Positions 26,195-34,603 of a stretch of DNA of 64,000 nucleotides are shown piece after piece. The DNA is from Urbifossiella limnaea. Lineage in GTDB: Bacteria; Planctomycetota; Planctomycetia; Gemmatales; Gemmataceae. Both the position numbers and the translations under genes were made by a program. Below the pieces are notes generated by a model. The model worked only from the letters and a program-made list of their open reading frames with translations. It searched no databases and was not told the origin of the DNA. How positions within the stretch are numbered: position 1 is the stretch's first letter; each line of letters opens with the position of its first letter. Location: contig NZ_CP036273.1 in the NCBI RefSeq assembly GCF_007747215.1, forward strand, positions 5,440,322 to 5,504,321, in the 5' to 3' direction.

Positions 26195-26836
26195 ATGTGG
26201 CCGAACCGCGACTCGACCGACCGCCTCCTCGACGACGCCCGCGCCGGCGACCCGGCCGCGGTGGACCGGCTGCTGGGCGAATTCCGCGAACCGCTGCGCC
26301 GCGTCATCGGCCTGCGGCTCGACCCCGCGGTGGCACGTCGGGTGGACGCCTCCGACATCGTCCAGGACGTGCTCATCGAGGCGAACCAGCGCCTGACGGA
26401 CTACCTGAAGAAGCCGGACATGCCGTTCCACCTGTGGCTGCGGCACCTGGCCCAGGACCGCATCATCGACACGCACCGCCGCCACCGCCTGGCCCAGCGC
26501 CGCAGCGTGGACCGCGAACAACCCATCGCCCGGCCGGCGTGGGCCGAAGAGAGCAGCGCCTCGCTCGTCGCCCAGCTAATCGACACCGAACGGACGCCGA
26601 CGTCCGAGGCCATCGCCCACGAACTACGCCGGCGGCTTGAGGCGGCCGTGGACCAGCTGGGTGACGACGACCGCGAGGTGGTGCTGATGCGCCACACCGA
26701 GGGCCTGTCGAACCAGGAGGTGGCACACGCGCTCGGCCTGACGGAGGCAGCGGCGTCGATGCGCTACCTGCGGGCCCTCCGGCGGCTCCGCGGGGTGCTG
26801 GTGCCGGACGGGAGTGCGGGCGAGGCGGACTTGTAG
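26195..26836 (+). CDS. ECF-type RNA polymerase sigma factor
   Basis: The 213-residue protein has sigma region 2 at about residues 10-105 (AGDPAAVDRLLGEFREPLRR, VDASDIVQDVLIEANQRLTD, HLWLRHLAQDRIIDTHRRH) and region 4 at about 150-205 (LGDDDREVVLMRHTEGLSNQ, LGLTEAAASMRYLRALRRL). The DASDIVQDVL and MRH..GLSN..VA..LG features fit the planctomycete-type ECF group. No anti-sigma gene is adjacent; the divergent VWA gene is the only nearby partner. Confidence 0.9.
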   Translation: MWPNRDSTDRLLDDARAGDPAAVDRLLGEFREPLRRVIGLRLDPAVARRVDASDIVQDVLIEANQRLTDYLKKPDMPFHLWLRHLAQDRIIDTHRRHRLAQRRSVDREQPIARPAWAEESSASLVAQLIDTERTPTSEAIAHELRRRLEAAVDQLGDDDREVVLMRHTEGLSNQEVAHALGLTEAAASMRYLRALRRLRGVLVPDGSAGEADL

Positions 26837-26895
26837 TTCGGTTCCCGCTCGTGGCTTCTCGTCGGGCGACGCCACGCCGCAAGCGGGAACCGAAC
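26836..26895. terminator. Inverted repeat between convergent genes
   Basis: 14-bp perfect arms at 26836-26849 and 26882-26895, with an inner CGTGGC/GCCACG pair, separate the sigma factor stop from the receiver gene stop at 26906. It probably acts as a bidirectional terminator. Confidence 0.65.
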
Positions 26896-26905
26896 CGGAC
26901 CCACG

Positions 26906-27274
26906 CTACCCCGCGGGCTCCAGCCATTCCCGCAAATCCGTCTCCAGCTCCTGCACGAACTTGCTCCGCGGCAGCACCCGGTTACACCCCGCCTCGCGCG
27001 CCGCCCGCAGCGTCTCGGCCTCGACGTGCGACCCGAACGCCACCGTCGTCGGCATCACCGGGCACGCCTCGCGCAACCCCGCCAGGAGCGCCGGCACGTC
27101 GAGCCCGTCCGCGTGCAAATCGAGAATCACCCCACCGGGCGGCTCCTGACGCGCCAGCGCCAGTAGCGCCGCGGTCGTGCGGGCCTGCTTCACGGTCAAT
27201 CCGGCGGCGCGGGCGGTCGCGGCCACGCGGCTGAAGAAGATCAGGTCGTCGCACAGCATCACGCCGTTCGTCAT
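26906..27274 (-). CDS. Stand-alone receiver (CheY-like) domain protein
   Basis: The 122-residue protein follows the receiver fold: MLCDDLIFFSRVAATARAAG (acidic pair), GGVILDLHADGLDV (phospho-acceptor Asp at the end of beta-3), TTVAFGSHVEAETLRAAREA (Ser/Thr switch position) and CNRVLPRSKF (Lys after beta-5). These are the expected active-site positions of a response regulator, with unusual surroundings. It has no output domain and no adjacent kinase. It starts 53 bp from the divergent FGGY kinase. Confidence 0.7.
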   Translation of the reverse strand: MTNGVMLCDDLIFFSRVAATARAAGLTVKQARTTAALLALARQEPPGGVILDLHADGLDVPALLAGLREACPVMPTTVAFGSHVEAETLRAAREAGCNRVLPRSKFVQELETDLREWLEPAG

Positions 27275-27327
27275 TCCGTCTTTATACTCTGAACTGCGAC
27301 CGCCGAACTCGAACCCCCCGCTCTCCC

Positions 27328-28857
27328 ATGCCCGAACCGCTCCGCCGCGTCCCCGCGTCCGCCCTCGTGTCCGGGTGGGACTTCAGCACCGGGGCCGTGA
27401 AGGCGCTCGCCTTCGACCTCGCCGGCAACGTCGTCGCCGAATGCCGCTTCCCCACCGACCTGTGGACCGAGGGCGGCGTCTCCGAGCTGAACCTGATGAC
27501 GCTCGAAGGCCAGGCCCGCGCCAGCACCCGCGCCCTCGCCGCGCGGCTCAGGGAACTCGGCCGGCTCGACGACTGGCTCGTCGGCGGCATCTCCGCGACC
27601 CACCACAGTGCCGGCCGAGTGGATACCGACGGTAATCCGGTACGCCGCGCCATCTGCTGGAACGACCAGACGCTCGCCCGGTACCACGCCGACGGCCTGA
27701 AGCGCCTCGGCGGGCCGGACGTGCCGCGCGACCTCACCGGCGGCCCGTGGGCGGTCCGCTACTCGCTCAGCCACTTCGTGAAGGACGAAGCTACGCTTTC
27801 GCCCGCCGACTGGAAGCGGACGCGCTGGACGCTCGGCCACGGCCCGCTCGCCGCGGCGTACCTCACGGGGAGGTTCGGCGTCACGAGCGTGTCGAGCGCC
27901 GCGTCCACCGGCATCATGGACCTGCGCACGAACCAGTGGCGCCGCGAGATGCTGAACGCCCTCGCCAGCCCGGGGTACCGCGACCAGGCGTGGGACAGCC
28001 TGCCGCAGATCATCGACATGAACGAGGCCGTCGGCGCGCTCGCGGAGCACGTCGCCCTCGACGCCCGGCTGCCGCCCGACGTGCGGCCGTTCGTCTTTCC
28101 CACGCTCGACGACCAGGCCGCGGGGCTCGTCGGCGGCGGGGCCACCGACGCCGGCCACGTCGCCGTCATCCTCGGCAACTCGGCCGTCGTCAACTCTTCA
28201 TCGGCGGCGCTGCCGAGCGGCGGCTCGCTCGACGCGATGAAGTTGAACTGGGGGCCGTACCTGTGGATGCGCTGCTACTCGAACGGGGCGCAGTTCCTCG
28301 ACCGCGTCGTCGGCGCGAACCCCGACTGGCCGAAGCTCGAAGCGGCGGCGGCCGCCGTGCCCGCGGGGTGCGGCGGCGTGGCGGTGCTGCCGTTCGTGCT
28401 CAGCGAGCCGTCGGTCGGCGTGCCGGCGCCGCGCGTGGAGTGGTTCCCGAAACAACCCGACGGCGCCGGCCTGAGGCTGCGGGCGGCGTTCGAGGCCATC
28501 GCGTACCTGATCGCGCTCGGCGTGCGGGAACACGAGGCGGCCGGGCAGTCCATCACCCGCGTGACCGTCAGCGGCGGCATCGCCCGGTCGCCGTTGATGG
28601 TGGAAATTCTCGCCAGCGTGCTGAACAAGCCGCTGGAGTTGCTGGTGTCTTCGGAGGGGCCGGCGCTGGGGGCCGCGGTCACGGCGCTGGCCGGGTACGA
28701 GACGAGCCTGCGGGCGGCGGTCGGCGAGGGGGTTCCGTTCACCGTCGCGGACGCGGTGGCGACGATGGTGAAGTTCCGCGGTCGCGTGGAGCCGCGGCGC
28801 GAGTGGGTAGCGGACTACGCGACGGGGTTGGCGACGTTCGCGGGGCGGATCAAGTAG
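27328..28857 (+). CDS. FGGY-family carbohydrate kinase (xylulokinase-like)
   Basis: The 509-residue protein has the two FGGY ribonuclease-H-like halves. The N-terminal one has GWDFSTGAVKALAFDLAGN, GISATHHSAGRVDTDGN and AICWNDQTLA. The C-terminal one has TLDDQAAGLVGGGATDAGHV, ILGNSAVVNSS, VTVSGGIARSPLMVEILASV and ALGAAVTALAGYE. The DQAAGLVG and GG.ARS motifs fit ATP and sugar binding. It probably phosphorylates a pentulose or related polyol; the exact sugar cannot be read. No sugar isomerase is adjacent. ATG 27328 is the first start of the frame. Confidence 0.9.
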   Translation: MPEPLRRVPASALVSGWDFSTGAVKALAFDLAGNVVAECRFPTDLWTEGGVSELNLMTLEGQARASTRALAARLRELGRLDDWLVGGISATHHSAGRVDTDGNPVRRAICWNDQTLARYHADGLKRLGGPDVPRDLTGGPWAVRYSLSHFVKDEATLSPADWKRTRWTLGHGPLAAAYLTGRFGVTSVSSAASTGIMDLRTNQWRREMLNALASPGYRDQAWDSLPQIIDMNEAVGALAEHVALDARLPPDVRPFVFPTLDDQAAGLVGGGATDAGHVAVILGNSAVVNSSSAALPSGGSLDAMKLNWGPYLWMRCYSNGAQFLDRVVGANPDWPKLEAAAAAVPAGCGGVAVLPFVLSEPSVGVPAPRVEWFPKQPDGAGLRLRAAFEAIAYLIALGVREHEAAGQSITRVTVSGGIARSPLMVEILASVLNKPLELLVSSEGPALGAAVTALAGYETSLRAAVGEGVPFTVADAVATMVKFRGRVEPRREWVADYATGLATFAGRIK

Positions 28858-28860
28858 CCC

Positions 28861-28906
28861 CGCCGCGTGCGGCGTAGCGTGGTGCATCGCTACGCCGCAC
28901 GCGGCG
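28861..28906. terminator. Perfect 19-bp inverted repeat between convergent genes
   Basis: Arms at 28861-28879 and 28888-28906 flank an 8-nt loop. It is 4 bp after the kinase stop and 9 bp from the stop of the opposing gene. The arm contains GCGGCGTAGC, shared with the palindrome at 32482-32525. Confidence 0.75.
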
Positions 28907-28914
28907 AAATCTCA

Positions 28915-31900
28915 TCACTTCTTCGCGGCCGCGGCGTCGATCATCCGCAGGTACACGGGCGCCACCGGCGGTACCAGCTCGGGAATCTCCCACGCCGGGA
29001 TCGGCGGCCGCCGCGACGCCGCGAACCGAAGGCGGGCGCCCTCGATGTCACCCTCCAGCAGAGCCAGGTAGCCGCGGCGGAAAAAGAACGCCGCCTGCTG
29101 GTCCGACTGGGTGAGGACGTTCTGCCGCACCTGCAGGTACATCCCGACCCGCTGCTGGTAGAACCGCCCGAGTTCGGTCGTGGTGTTGAGCGACGGCACC
29201 ACCGTCGCCGCCGGCCAGCCGAACGGCAGGGCGTCGGCGGGCGGCGGCGCCGCCGGCAACAGCGCCACCCTCCCCTCCGTCTCTTCCAGCATCCGTCCGG
29301 CGCCGTCGTAGTTGCCGGTCACCACGAGCAGTTGGCTCTCCACCATCCGAAGGTACGCCTTGTTCACGGCCGCGCCCGGCACCGGCGGCTGGGCCGCGGC
29401 CAGTTTGTCGAACGACTCGCGCAAGCCTTCCAGGTCGGCCGCCGCGTCCTCGACCCGGCCGACGGCCAGTTCCAGGCCGACGACCTGAAGGTAGCGCCGC
29501 CCCAGGTCGGCGCCGAACTCGGCCTGGGCCTCGCCCTCGGACAGGTCCTTCACCATCTGGATCGCCGCCCCGGTCAGCCGCAGCGACACGGCCGCGTCGA
29601 ACTGGTCCTTCTTCGCCGGCTTCAGTTCGCTGACCCGGCGGAAGTTGTCGATCGCTTGCTGGCGGGCGGCCCCGAGCCGGTCGGCCTGCGCCTTGAGCCC
29701 CTTCAGAATTTGCTCGCGGCGCTCGCGGCCCTCCTTGTCCTCGGGCCGGGCCTGCACCTCGCGGTCGGCGTACCGGCCGGCCAGGATCACGGCTTCGTGG
29801 GCCAGGTCGATCGGGTAGTGGTACGGCACCTTCACGACCTGCCCGCCCTGGGTCTGCACGGACTGCGCGGCCAGGTCGCTGAGGCCGGGCAGGTCCACCG
29901 GCAGGCCGGGGACGCCGCCGTTCCGCTGCGGGTTGCCGGAATAGATCGCGGCCAACTGCCGGGCCACGGACCACCCCTCGGTGGTGGTCACGCCCGGCTC
30001 GATCTCCTCGGGCGGGGGGAGTCGCGACAGGCACTGCCGCAGGGCGCACACCACGCCGACGGCGCGCTCGCTGTCGTTGACCGGCAGTTCGGGGTCGCCC
30101 AGCGCCCTGGCCAGCGCGCTGTACCCGTCGGGGTGGTCGGGGTTGTCGGCGATCGCCTTGCGGGCCGCCTTCAGGGCCAGGACCGGCGCCGCCCGCAGGC
30201 TCCCGTCGGCCGGTTGAATCGACCGCGAGTTCCCCTGCGCGTACTGGTTCTCCATCACCATCTGGAACATGTTCGCGCCGAGCGGCGGGTCGAAGCCGAG
30301 CGGCGCGATGCGGCCCATCAGTACGGCCGCCTGGAACGCCGGGGCGAACCGCGACGCCATCATGATTTCCTTGTACTCGAGCCACGCCAGCGCCTCCTCG
30401 GCGGCCGGCGGGGCGGGGCGGACGGGGTGCGTGAAGTCGGTCTCCCACGACCGCGGCGGCGGCACCGGCACGACCTGCCCCGGCGGCAGCTTCTCGGCGT
30501 CGGGGCCGAACGCCAGCGCTACCGGGTCGACGCGGAGGCGGTCGAACGACGCGGCGCCGGCGCCCCGCCACCCGCACAGGGTGCTGCGACCGTCGAGGTA
30601 CCACGCCGCGCAGCGGGCCTCGTTCGCCCACAACTGGTGGCTCGCCACCTTCGTCAGCAGCCGCGCCAGCGGCGTGTCCGCGGCGGACGCCGACACGGAC
30701 ACGTAGCTCACCTTCGCGTCGTCGAACACCGCGACGGCGTCCTTGAAATTGACGCCCTCGGCCGCGCGGGTGACGCCGAGCCCCTGGCGGGCCTTGACGA
30801 ACGCCGGCCACTCGGCGCGGTGGTGGTTGTACCGGCCGTTCACGAACACCCGCTCGCCGGGGGCGTACCAGGCCAGGTAGTTCGACAGGTCGAGCGCGGC
30901 CACGAACCCGCGGTCGTCCGGCCCGAGCCGGCCGTCGGCGCGCCACTTCCCGACCTGCGCGGCGGCGCGGGCCAGCGCCGGGTCGGGCACCACCTCCCAC
31001 CCCACACGCCGGGCCGTCGCCGGGTTCGACGACTGCGGGTGGAGCCACCCGGGCCAGGCGCACGCGCCGAGCGCCACCAGCACGATCACCGACGCGACGC
31101 GGCCCACGGTCGAGAGGGCCAGCGCCATGCGGGTGCCGGTGTCGTCCTCGGAGCCGAGTTCGACGCGGGCGGAGTATTCGTTCAGCCGGCTGGCCAGGAG
31201 CGGGATGCTGACGGCGGCGAGGAACGGCACGGCGAAGATGCTCTTGAGCGCCAGCGCCGCGATCCCGAACCACAGGAGTGCGTGCGGCAGCGGCAGCGGC
31301 TCCACGTCCCACGGCTTTCCCGCCAGCCGGGCGACGATGCCGGTGAGGGCGACGGCGTACAGCCCGCCGAACAGGAGCACGGCCAGTGCCAGGCCGTTGC
31401 CGTTGTAGCCGAGCGCGGGGTTGTCCCAGTACTCGCCGGTCATCGGGGCCAGGAGGAGCCGGCGGAGGTACGGGTCTTCGGTGCCGGGGCCGCCGACGAG
31501 TTCGTAGGGCAAGTCCCAGACGCGGACGTGGTGCGGGTTCAACATGCACGCCAGCACGCCGACGCCGAGCGCCTTCGCCAGCGTCGTCGCGTCCGGCAGC
31601 GGGCCGAGCGGGTCGTCCGGCGGCAGCGCCGGGCCGTCGGCGTTGAACGCCTTCGTGCGCACCACCTCGCCGACCAGCAGCAGCAGCAGAGACAGCGGCC
31701 CGACGAAGAACCAGGCGTCGCAGTTGGCCCAGAACCAGAACGTGACGCCGATTGAAATGGGAAGCCGCCACGACCCGGGCGGGCTCGGCACGCGGAAGAT
31801 CAGGAACAGCGTGACCGACAGGAAGAAGAACGACGCCGTCAGTGGCGTGAGCGTGAGCCGTGGCCCCGCGGCGACGACGGCGACCGCGGCGACCACGGCC

Positions 31901-32394
31901 CACGGCCACAGCGCGTGCGGCGTGCGGCGGATGCCGATCAGCAGCCCGACGGCCACGGCCACGGCCAGCGCCTTGGCGAACACGAGGGCGAACCCGTCGC
32001 TGCGGTACAGGACGTAGGCGCCGAGGTCGAACAGCCACGCGTGGTTGACCCACGGCCGGTCGGCGGCGGTGTAGCTGAACGGGTCCGTGCCGGGTGTGTA
32101 GTCGCCGGTGGTGAGCATCCGCCCGGCGGCGAGGTGAACCCACAGGTCCGAGTTGCGGGCGGCGAACGACGCGACGAGGAACGCCAGCGCCACCGCCAGC
32201 GCGACGAGCAGGGTGTCGGCCCCGGAGTACCACTGCGGCCACTTCGCCGGCTTGGTCGCGACCGGCGGCGGCGGTGGGAGCGGCGGCAGTTCGGCCGGGG
32301 CGGCGGCGTCCGGCCCCGGCGGCGCCTCGGCGCCGGGCGGGTCACCGGGGGTCGGCGGCTCCGGCGGGGTCGGCGGCGGGGCGGTCAACTTCAC
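28915..32394 (-). CDS. Giant membrane protein: GT-C-like multi-TM half plus helical C-terminal half
   Basis: The 1,159-residue protein begins with a Pro-rich cytoplasmic head (residues 1-50). About ten hydrophobic segments follow from about 58 to 445 (for example ADTLLVALAVALAFLVASFA, WPWAVVAAVAVVAAGPRLTL). Residues about 80-125 read NSDLWVHLAAGRMLTTGD, then DPFSYTAADRPWVNHAWLF; this D-L-W-x-H-L / D-P-F-S / P-W-x-x-H-x-W-L pattern is typical of a GT-C-like family of unknown substrate. The region near 500-520 (YAPGERVFVNGRYNHH) belongs to the same family. The last about 450 residues are helical and TPR-like. It may be an envelope glycosyltransferase or scaffold; the activity is inference. Confidence 0.8.
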   Translation of the reverse strand: MKLTAPPPTPPEPPTPGDPPGAEAPPGPDAAAPAELPPLPPPPPVATKPAKWPQWYSGADTLLVALAVALAFLVASFAARNSDLWVHLAAGRMLTTGDYTPGTDPFSYTAADRPWVNHAWLFDLGAYVLYRSDGFALVFAKALAVAVAVGLLIGIRRTPHALWPWAVVAAVAVVAAGPRLTLTPLTASFFFLSVTLFLIFRVPSPPGSWRLPISIGVTFWFWANCDAWFFVGPLSLLLLLVGEVVRTKAFNADGPALPPDDPLGPLPDATTLAKALGVGVLACMLNPHHVRVWDLPYELVGGPGTEDPYLRRLLLAPMTGEYWDNPALGYNGNGLALAVLLFGGLYAVALTGIVARLAGKPWDVEPLPLPHALLWFGIAALALKSIFAVPFLAAVSIPLLASRLNEYSARVELGSEDDTGTRMALALSTVGRVASVIVLVALGACAWPGWLHPQSSNPATARRVGWEVVPDPALARAAAQVGKWRADGRLGPDDRGFVAALDLSNYLAWYAPGERVFVNGRYNHHRAEWPAFVKARQGLGVTRAAEGVNFKDAVAVFDDAKVSYVSVSASAADTPLARLLTKVASHQLWANEARCAAWYLDGRSTLCGWRGAGAASFDRLRVDPVALAFGPDAEKLPPGQVVPVPPPRSWETDFTHPVRPAPPAAEEALAWLEYKEIMMASRFAPAFQAAVLMGRIAPLGFDPPLGANMFQMVMENQYAQGNSRSIQPADGSLRAAPVLALKAARKAIADNPDHPDGYSALARALGDPELPVNDSERAVGVVCALRQCLSRLPPPEEIEPGVTTTEGWSVARQLAAIYSGNPQRNGGVPGLPVDLPGLSDLAAQSVQTQGGQVVKVPYHYPIDLAHEAVILAGRYADREVQARPEDKEGRERREQILKGLKAQADRLGAARQQAIDNFRRVSELKPAKKDQFDAAVSLRLTGAAIQMVKDLSEGEAQAEFGADLGRRYLQVVGLELAVGRVEDAAADLEGLRESFDKLAAAQPPVPGAAVNKAYLRMVESQLLVVTGNYDGAGRMLEETEGRVALLPAAPPPADALPFGWPAATVVPSLNTTTELGRFYQQRVGMYLQVRQNVLTQSDQQAAFFFRRGYLALLEGDIEGARLRFAASRRPPIPAWEIPELVPPVAPVYLRMIDAAAAKK

Positions 32395-32481
32395 GGCAAC
32401 CTCGTGCTGCGGGAGGGGTCAGGCTAGCTCCCCCCGTTCTACGGTCAAGCGACCCCGGTGGGTCGGTGGCGCGGTCCGGTT

Positions 32482-32525
32482 GCCGCTCGCGGCGTAGCAG
32501 GGGGCCCCGCTACGCCGCGAGCGGC
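32482..32525. repeat. Perfect 17-bp inverted repeat with a GGGGCCCC core
   Basis: Arms at 32482-32498 and 32509-32525 lie between the end of the DUF1080 gene (32541) and the start of the giant membrane protein, both minus strand. It probably ends the DUF1080 transcript. Confidence 0.7.
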
Positions 32526-32540
32526 GAAGCCCCGAGCCTT

Positions 32541-33281
32541 TCACTTCGTCGGGCGAATCCGCACCGCCCGGAACGCCACCGGGCCGTGGTCCGCCTGGAG
32601 CATGAGCGGCCCGGTCGGCGTCTCGGCCTTCGGGTAGTTGTTCCCGGTCGGCGTTCGCAGCTCCTGGTTCTCGTGAATCACCTGCCCGTTCAGTACGGCG
32701 CGGACCACGGCCGCGTTCGCCGACTTCTTGCCGTCCGCACCGAACCGCGGGGCGCGCCACGTCAGGTCGAGCGTGTTCCACTCCCCGGCCGGGCGACCGG
32801 CGTTCGCCTTCGGGGCGATCCCCTTGTCGATGTGGTGGTAGTTCGGCGTCGTGTCCGCGCGCGGGTAGATGCCGCCCATCGAGTCGCCGGTGGGCTCCTT
32901 CGGCGGGGTGCGGTCGATGAACTGGATTTCGTACACGCCCTGGAGCTTGACGCCGCTGTTGCTGTTCTTGGCGACCATGAACTCGACGTGAACGTCGCAG
33001 TCACCGAAGCTGGCGCGCGTGTACAGGTCGGCGATGCGGCCCTTGTCGCCGTTCACCCAAATCGTGCCGCCGGCGGCCTTCTCGGCCTTCAGCTTCGTCG
33101 CCTTCTCGGGGTCGAGGCTGACGCGGTCGGTGACGATCCAGCCCGGATCGACCTTCTTCCACGCCTCGGGCTTCATCAGGTCGATCCAGCCGGCCGGGGC
33201 GGGCGCGTCCGAGCCGGGTGCGTCAGCCCCCGGAGTCCAACCCAAGACGGCGGCGACCAGGCAGCACGCGGCGAGACGCAT
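32541..33281 (-). CDS. Secreted DUF1080 (3-keto-disaccharide hydrolase-like) protein
   Basis: The 246-residue protein has a signal peptide (MRLAACCLVAAVLGWTPG) and a concanavalin-like beta-sandwich: WKKVDPGWIVTDRVSLD, LYTRASFGDCDVHVEFMVAK, NSNSGVKLQGVYEIQFIDR, GEWNTLDLTWRAPRF and GPLMLQADHGPVAFRAVRIR. The NSNSGV...YEIQ...D and Q.DHG.V.FR.I motifs define DUF1080, some members of which hydrolyse 3-keto-disaccharides. The family is common in planctomycetes that degrade complex glycans. It is divergent from the lactonase gene, and the 105 bp between them must hold both promoters. Confidence 0.9.
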   Translation of the reverse strand: MRLAACCLVAAVLGWTPGADAPGSDAPAPAGWIDLMKPEAWKKVDPGWIVTDRVSLDPEKATKLKAEKAAGGTIWVNGDKGRIADLYTRASFGDCDVHVEFMVAKNSNSGVKLQGVYEIQFIDRTPPKEPTGDSMGGIYPRADTTPNYHHIDKGIAPKANAGRPAGEWNTLDLTWRAPRFGADGKKSANAAVVRAVLNGQVIHENQELRTPTGNNYPKAETPTGPLMLQADHGPVAFRAVRIRPTK

Positions 33282-33386
33282 GGGCGGTCCTTTCGGGGTG
33301 AATTCGGTACCCGGTGCGGGTCGGGGTCATTATCATCAGTCCGCCCCGACCGGGGGCCGAATTTCCGCACGCTCCGGAGGAACCCC

Positions 33387-34544
33387 ATGCCGCTCTCCCG
33401 TCGCGCCCTCGCCGCCGGCCTGTTCGCCCTCGCCGCACTCGCGCCCCGGCTCGCCCCCGCCGCCGACGAGGCCGCCCCGACCGCGTACTGGGTGTACTTC
33501 GGCACCTACACCGGCGCCAAGGCCGGCGACAGCAAGGGGATTTACCGCGCGAAGCTGGACATCAAGACGGGCAAGTTGTCGCCCGCCGAGCTTGCCGCGG
33601 AAGTCGCCAGCCCGTCGTTCCTGGCGGTGAACGCGCCGGGCACCGCACTGTACGCCGTCGGCGAGACTGGTGGAAAGGACGGAGGCGGTGTCTTCAGCTA
33701 CAGCGTCGACCGCAGGACCGGCGCCCTGAAGAAGACCGGCGAGAGCACCAGCGGCGGGTCGGGGCCGTGTTACGTGTCGGTCGGCGCCGGCGGGAAACTC
33801 CTCGGCGTGGCGAACTACGGCGGCGGCAGCACGGCGCTGCTGGCGGTCGACAAGACCGGCGCGGTCGGTAAGCGGGTCGCGTTCTTCCAGCACGCCGGCA
33901 ACGGGCCGAACTCGGGCCGGCAGAAGGAGCCGCACGCGCACTGCACGCAGTTCAGCCCGGACGGCAAGTACGCCCTCACCGTGGACCTGGGCATCGACCG
34001 CGTGAAGGTCTTCGCCCTGACCGCGGACGGGGCGACCGAGCAGCCGGAGAAGGACGTCGTGATCCCGCCCGGGTCCGGCCCGCGGCACATCGCCATCGCC
34101 CCGGACGGGAAATTCGCTTACGCTTGCGGCGAGCTGGACATGACCGTAAACGTGGTGCGGCTGAACCTGGCCGGCAAGAGCGAGGTGATCCAGACGCTGA
34201 GCACCGTGCCGATGAAAGCGGCGGGTCAGTCCACGGCTGAGTGCGTGCTGCACCCGAGCGGCAAGTTCGTGTACGTGTCCAACCGCGGGCACCACAGCGT
34301 CGCCGTGTTCAAGGTGAACGACGACCGCAAACTAACCGCGGCCGGGCACATCACCGGCGACATCAAGACGCCGCGGAACTTCGCCATCGACCCGACCGGA
34401 AAGTGGATGCTGATCGCCGGCCAGGACGGCGGCAAGGTCGGCGTGTGGGAACTCGACCCGACGACCGGGGCCGGGAAGGAGACGGGCAGCACCACCGCGG
34501 TGAGCCGGCCGGTGTGCGTGCGGTTCGTGCCGGTCGAGGAGTAA
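33387..34544 (+). CDS. Secreted lactonase-family (6-phosphogluconolactonase-like) beta-propeller
   Basis: The 385-residue protein has a signal peptide (RRALAAGLFALAALAPRLAP) and a seven-bladed propeller of the YbhE type: YFGTYTGAKAGDSKGIYRAK, VASPSFLAVNAPGTALYAVG, GPCYVSVGAGGKLLGVANYG, KEPHAHCTQFSPDGKYALTV, GPRHIAIAPDGKFAYACGEL and KTPRNFAIDPTGKWMLIAGQ. The blade pattern F-x-x-x-P-D-G-K fits the family. Because it is exported, the substrate is probably an extracytoplasmic lactone rather than 6-phosphogluconolactone. ATG 33387 follows GGAGG by 6 nt; the longer frame has no coding support. Confidence 0.9.
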   Translation: MPLSRRALAAGLFALAALAPRLAPAADEAAPTAYWVYFGTYTGAKAGDSKGIYRAKLDIKTGKLSPAELAAEVASPSFLAVNAPGTALYAVGETGGKDGGGVFSYSVDRRTGALKKTGESTSGGSGPCYVSVGAGGKLLGVANYGGGSTALLAVDKTGAVGKRVAFFQHAGNGPNSGRQKEPHAHCTQFSPDGKYALTVDLGIDRVKVFALTADGATEQPEKDVVIPPGSGPRHIAIAPDGKFAYACGELDMTVNVVRLNLAGKSEVIQTLSTVPMKAAGQSTAECVLHPSGKFVYVSNRGHHSVAVFKVNDDRKLTAAGHITGDIKTPRNFAIDPTGKWMLIAGQDGGKVGVWELDPTTGAGKETGSTTAVSRPVCVRFVPVEE

Positions 34545-34549
34545 TTCTG

Positions 34550-34601
34550 TTCCGCCGCTTGCGGCGTTTCGTTGCCCAGTGCAACGCCGCGAGCGGCGGA
34601 A
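34550..34601. terminator. Inverted repeat (19-bp arms) between convergent genes
   Basis: Arms at 34550-34568 and 34583-34601 pair with one mismatch, between the lactonase stop and the oxidoreductase stop at 34604. The core CGCGGCGTT matches the palindrome at 24778-24817. Confidence 0.72.
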
Positions 34602-34603
34602 CC

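Noticed and set aside
28867-31755. Plus-strand open frame of 962 codons
   Set aside because: It mirrors the giant membrane protein gene; the sequence is Arg/His/Gly-rich and has no recognisable fold.
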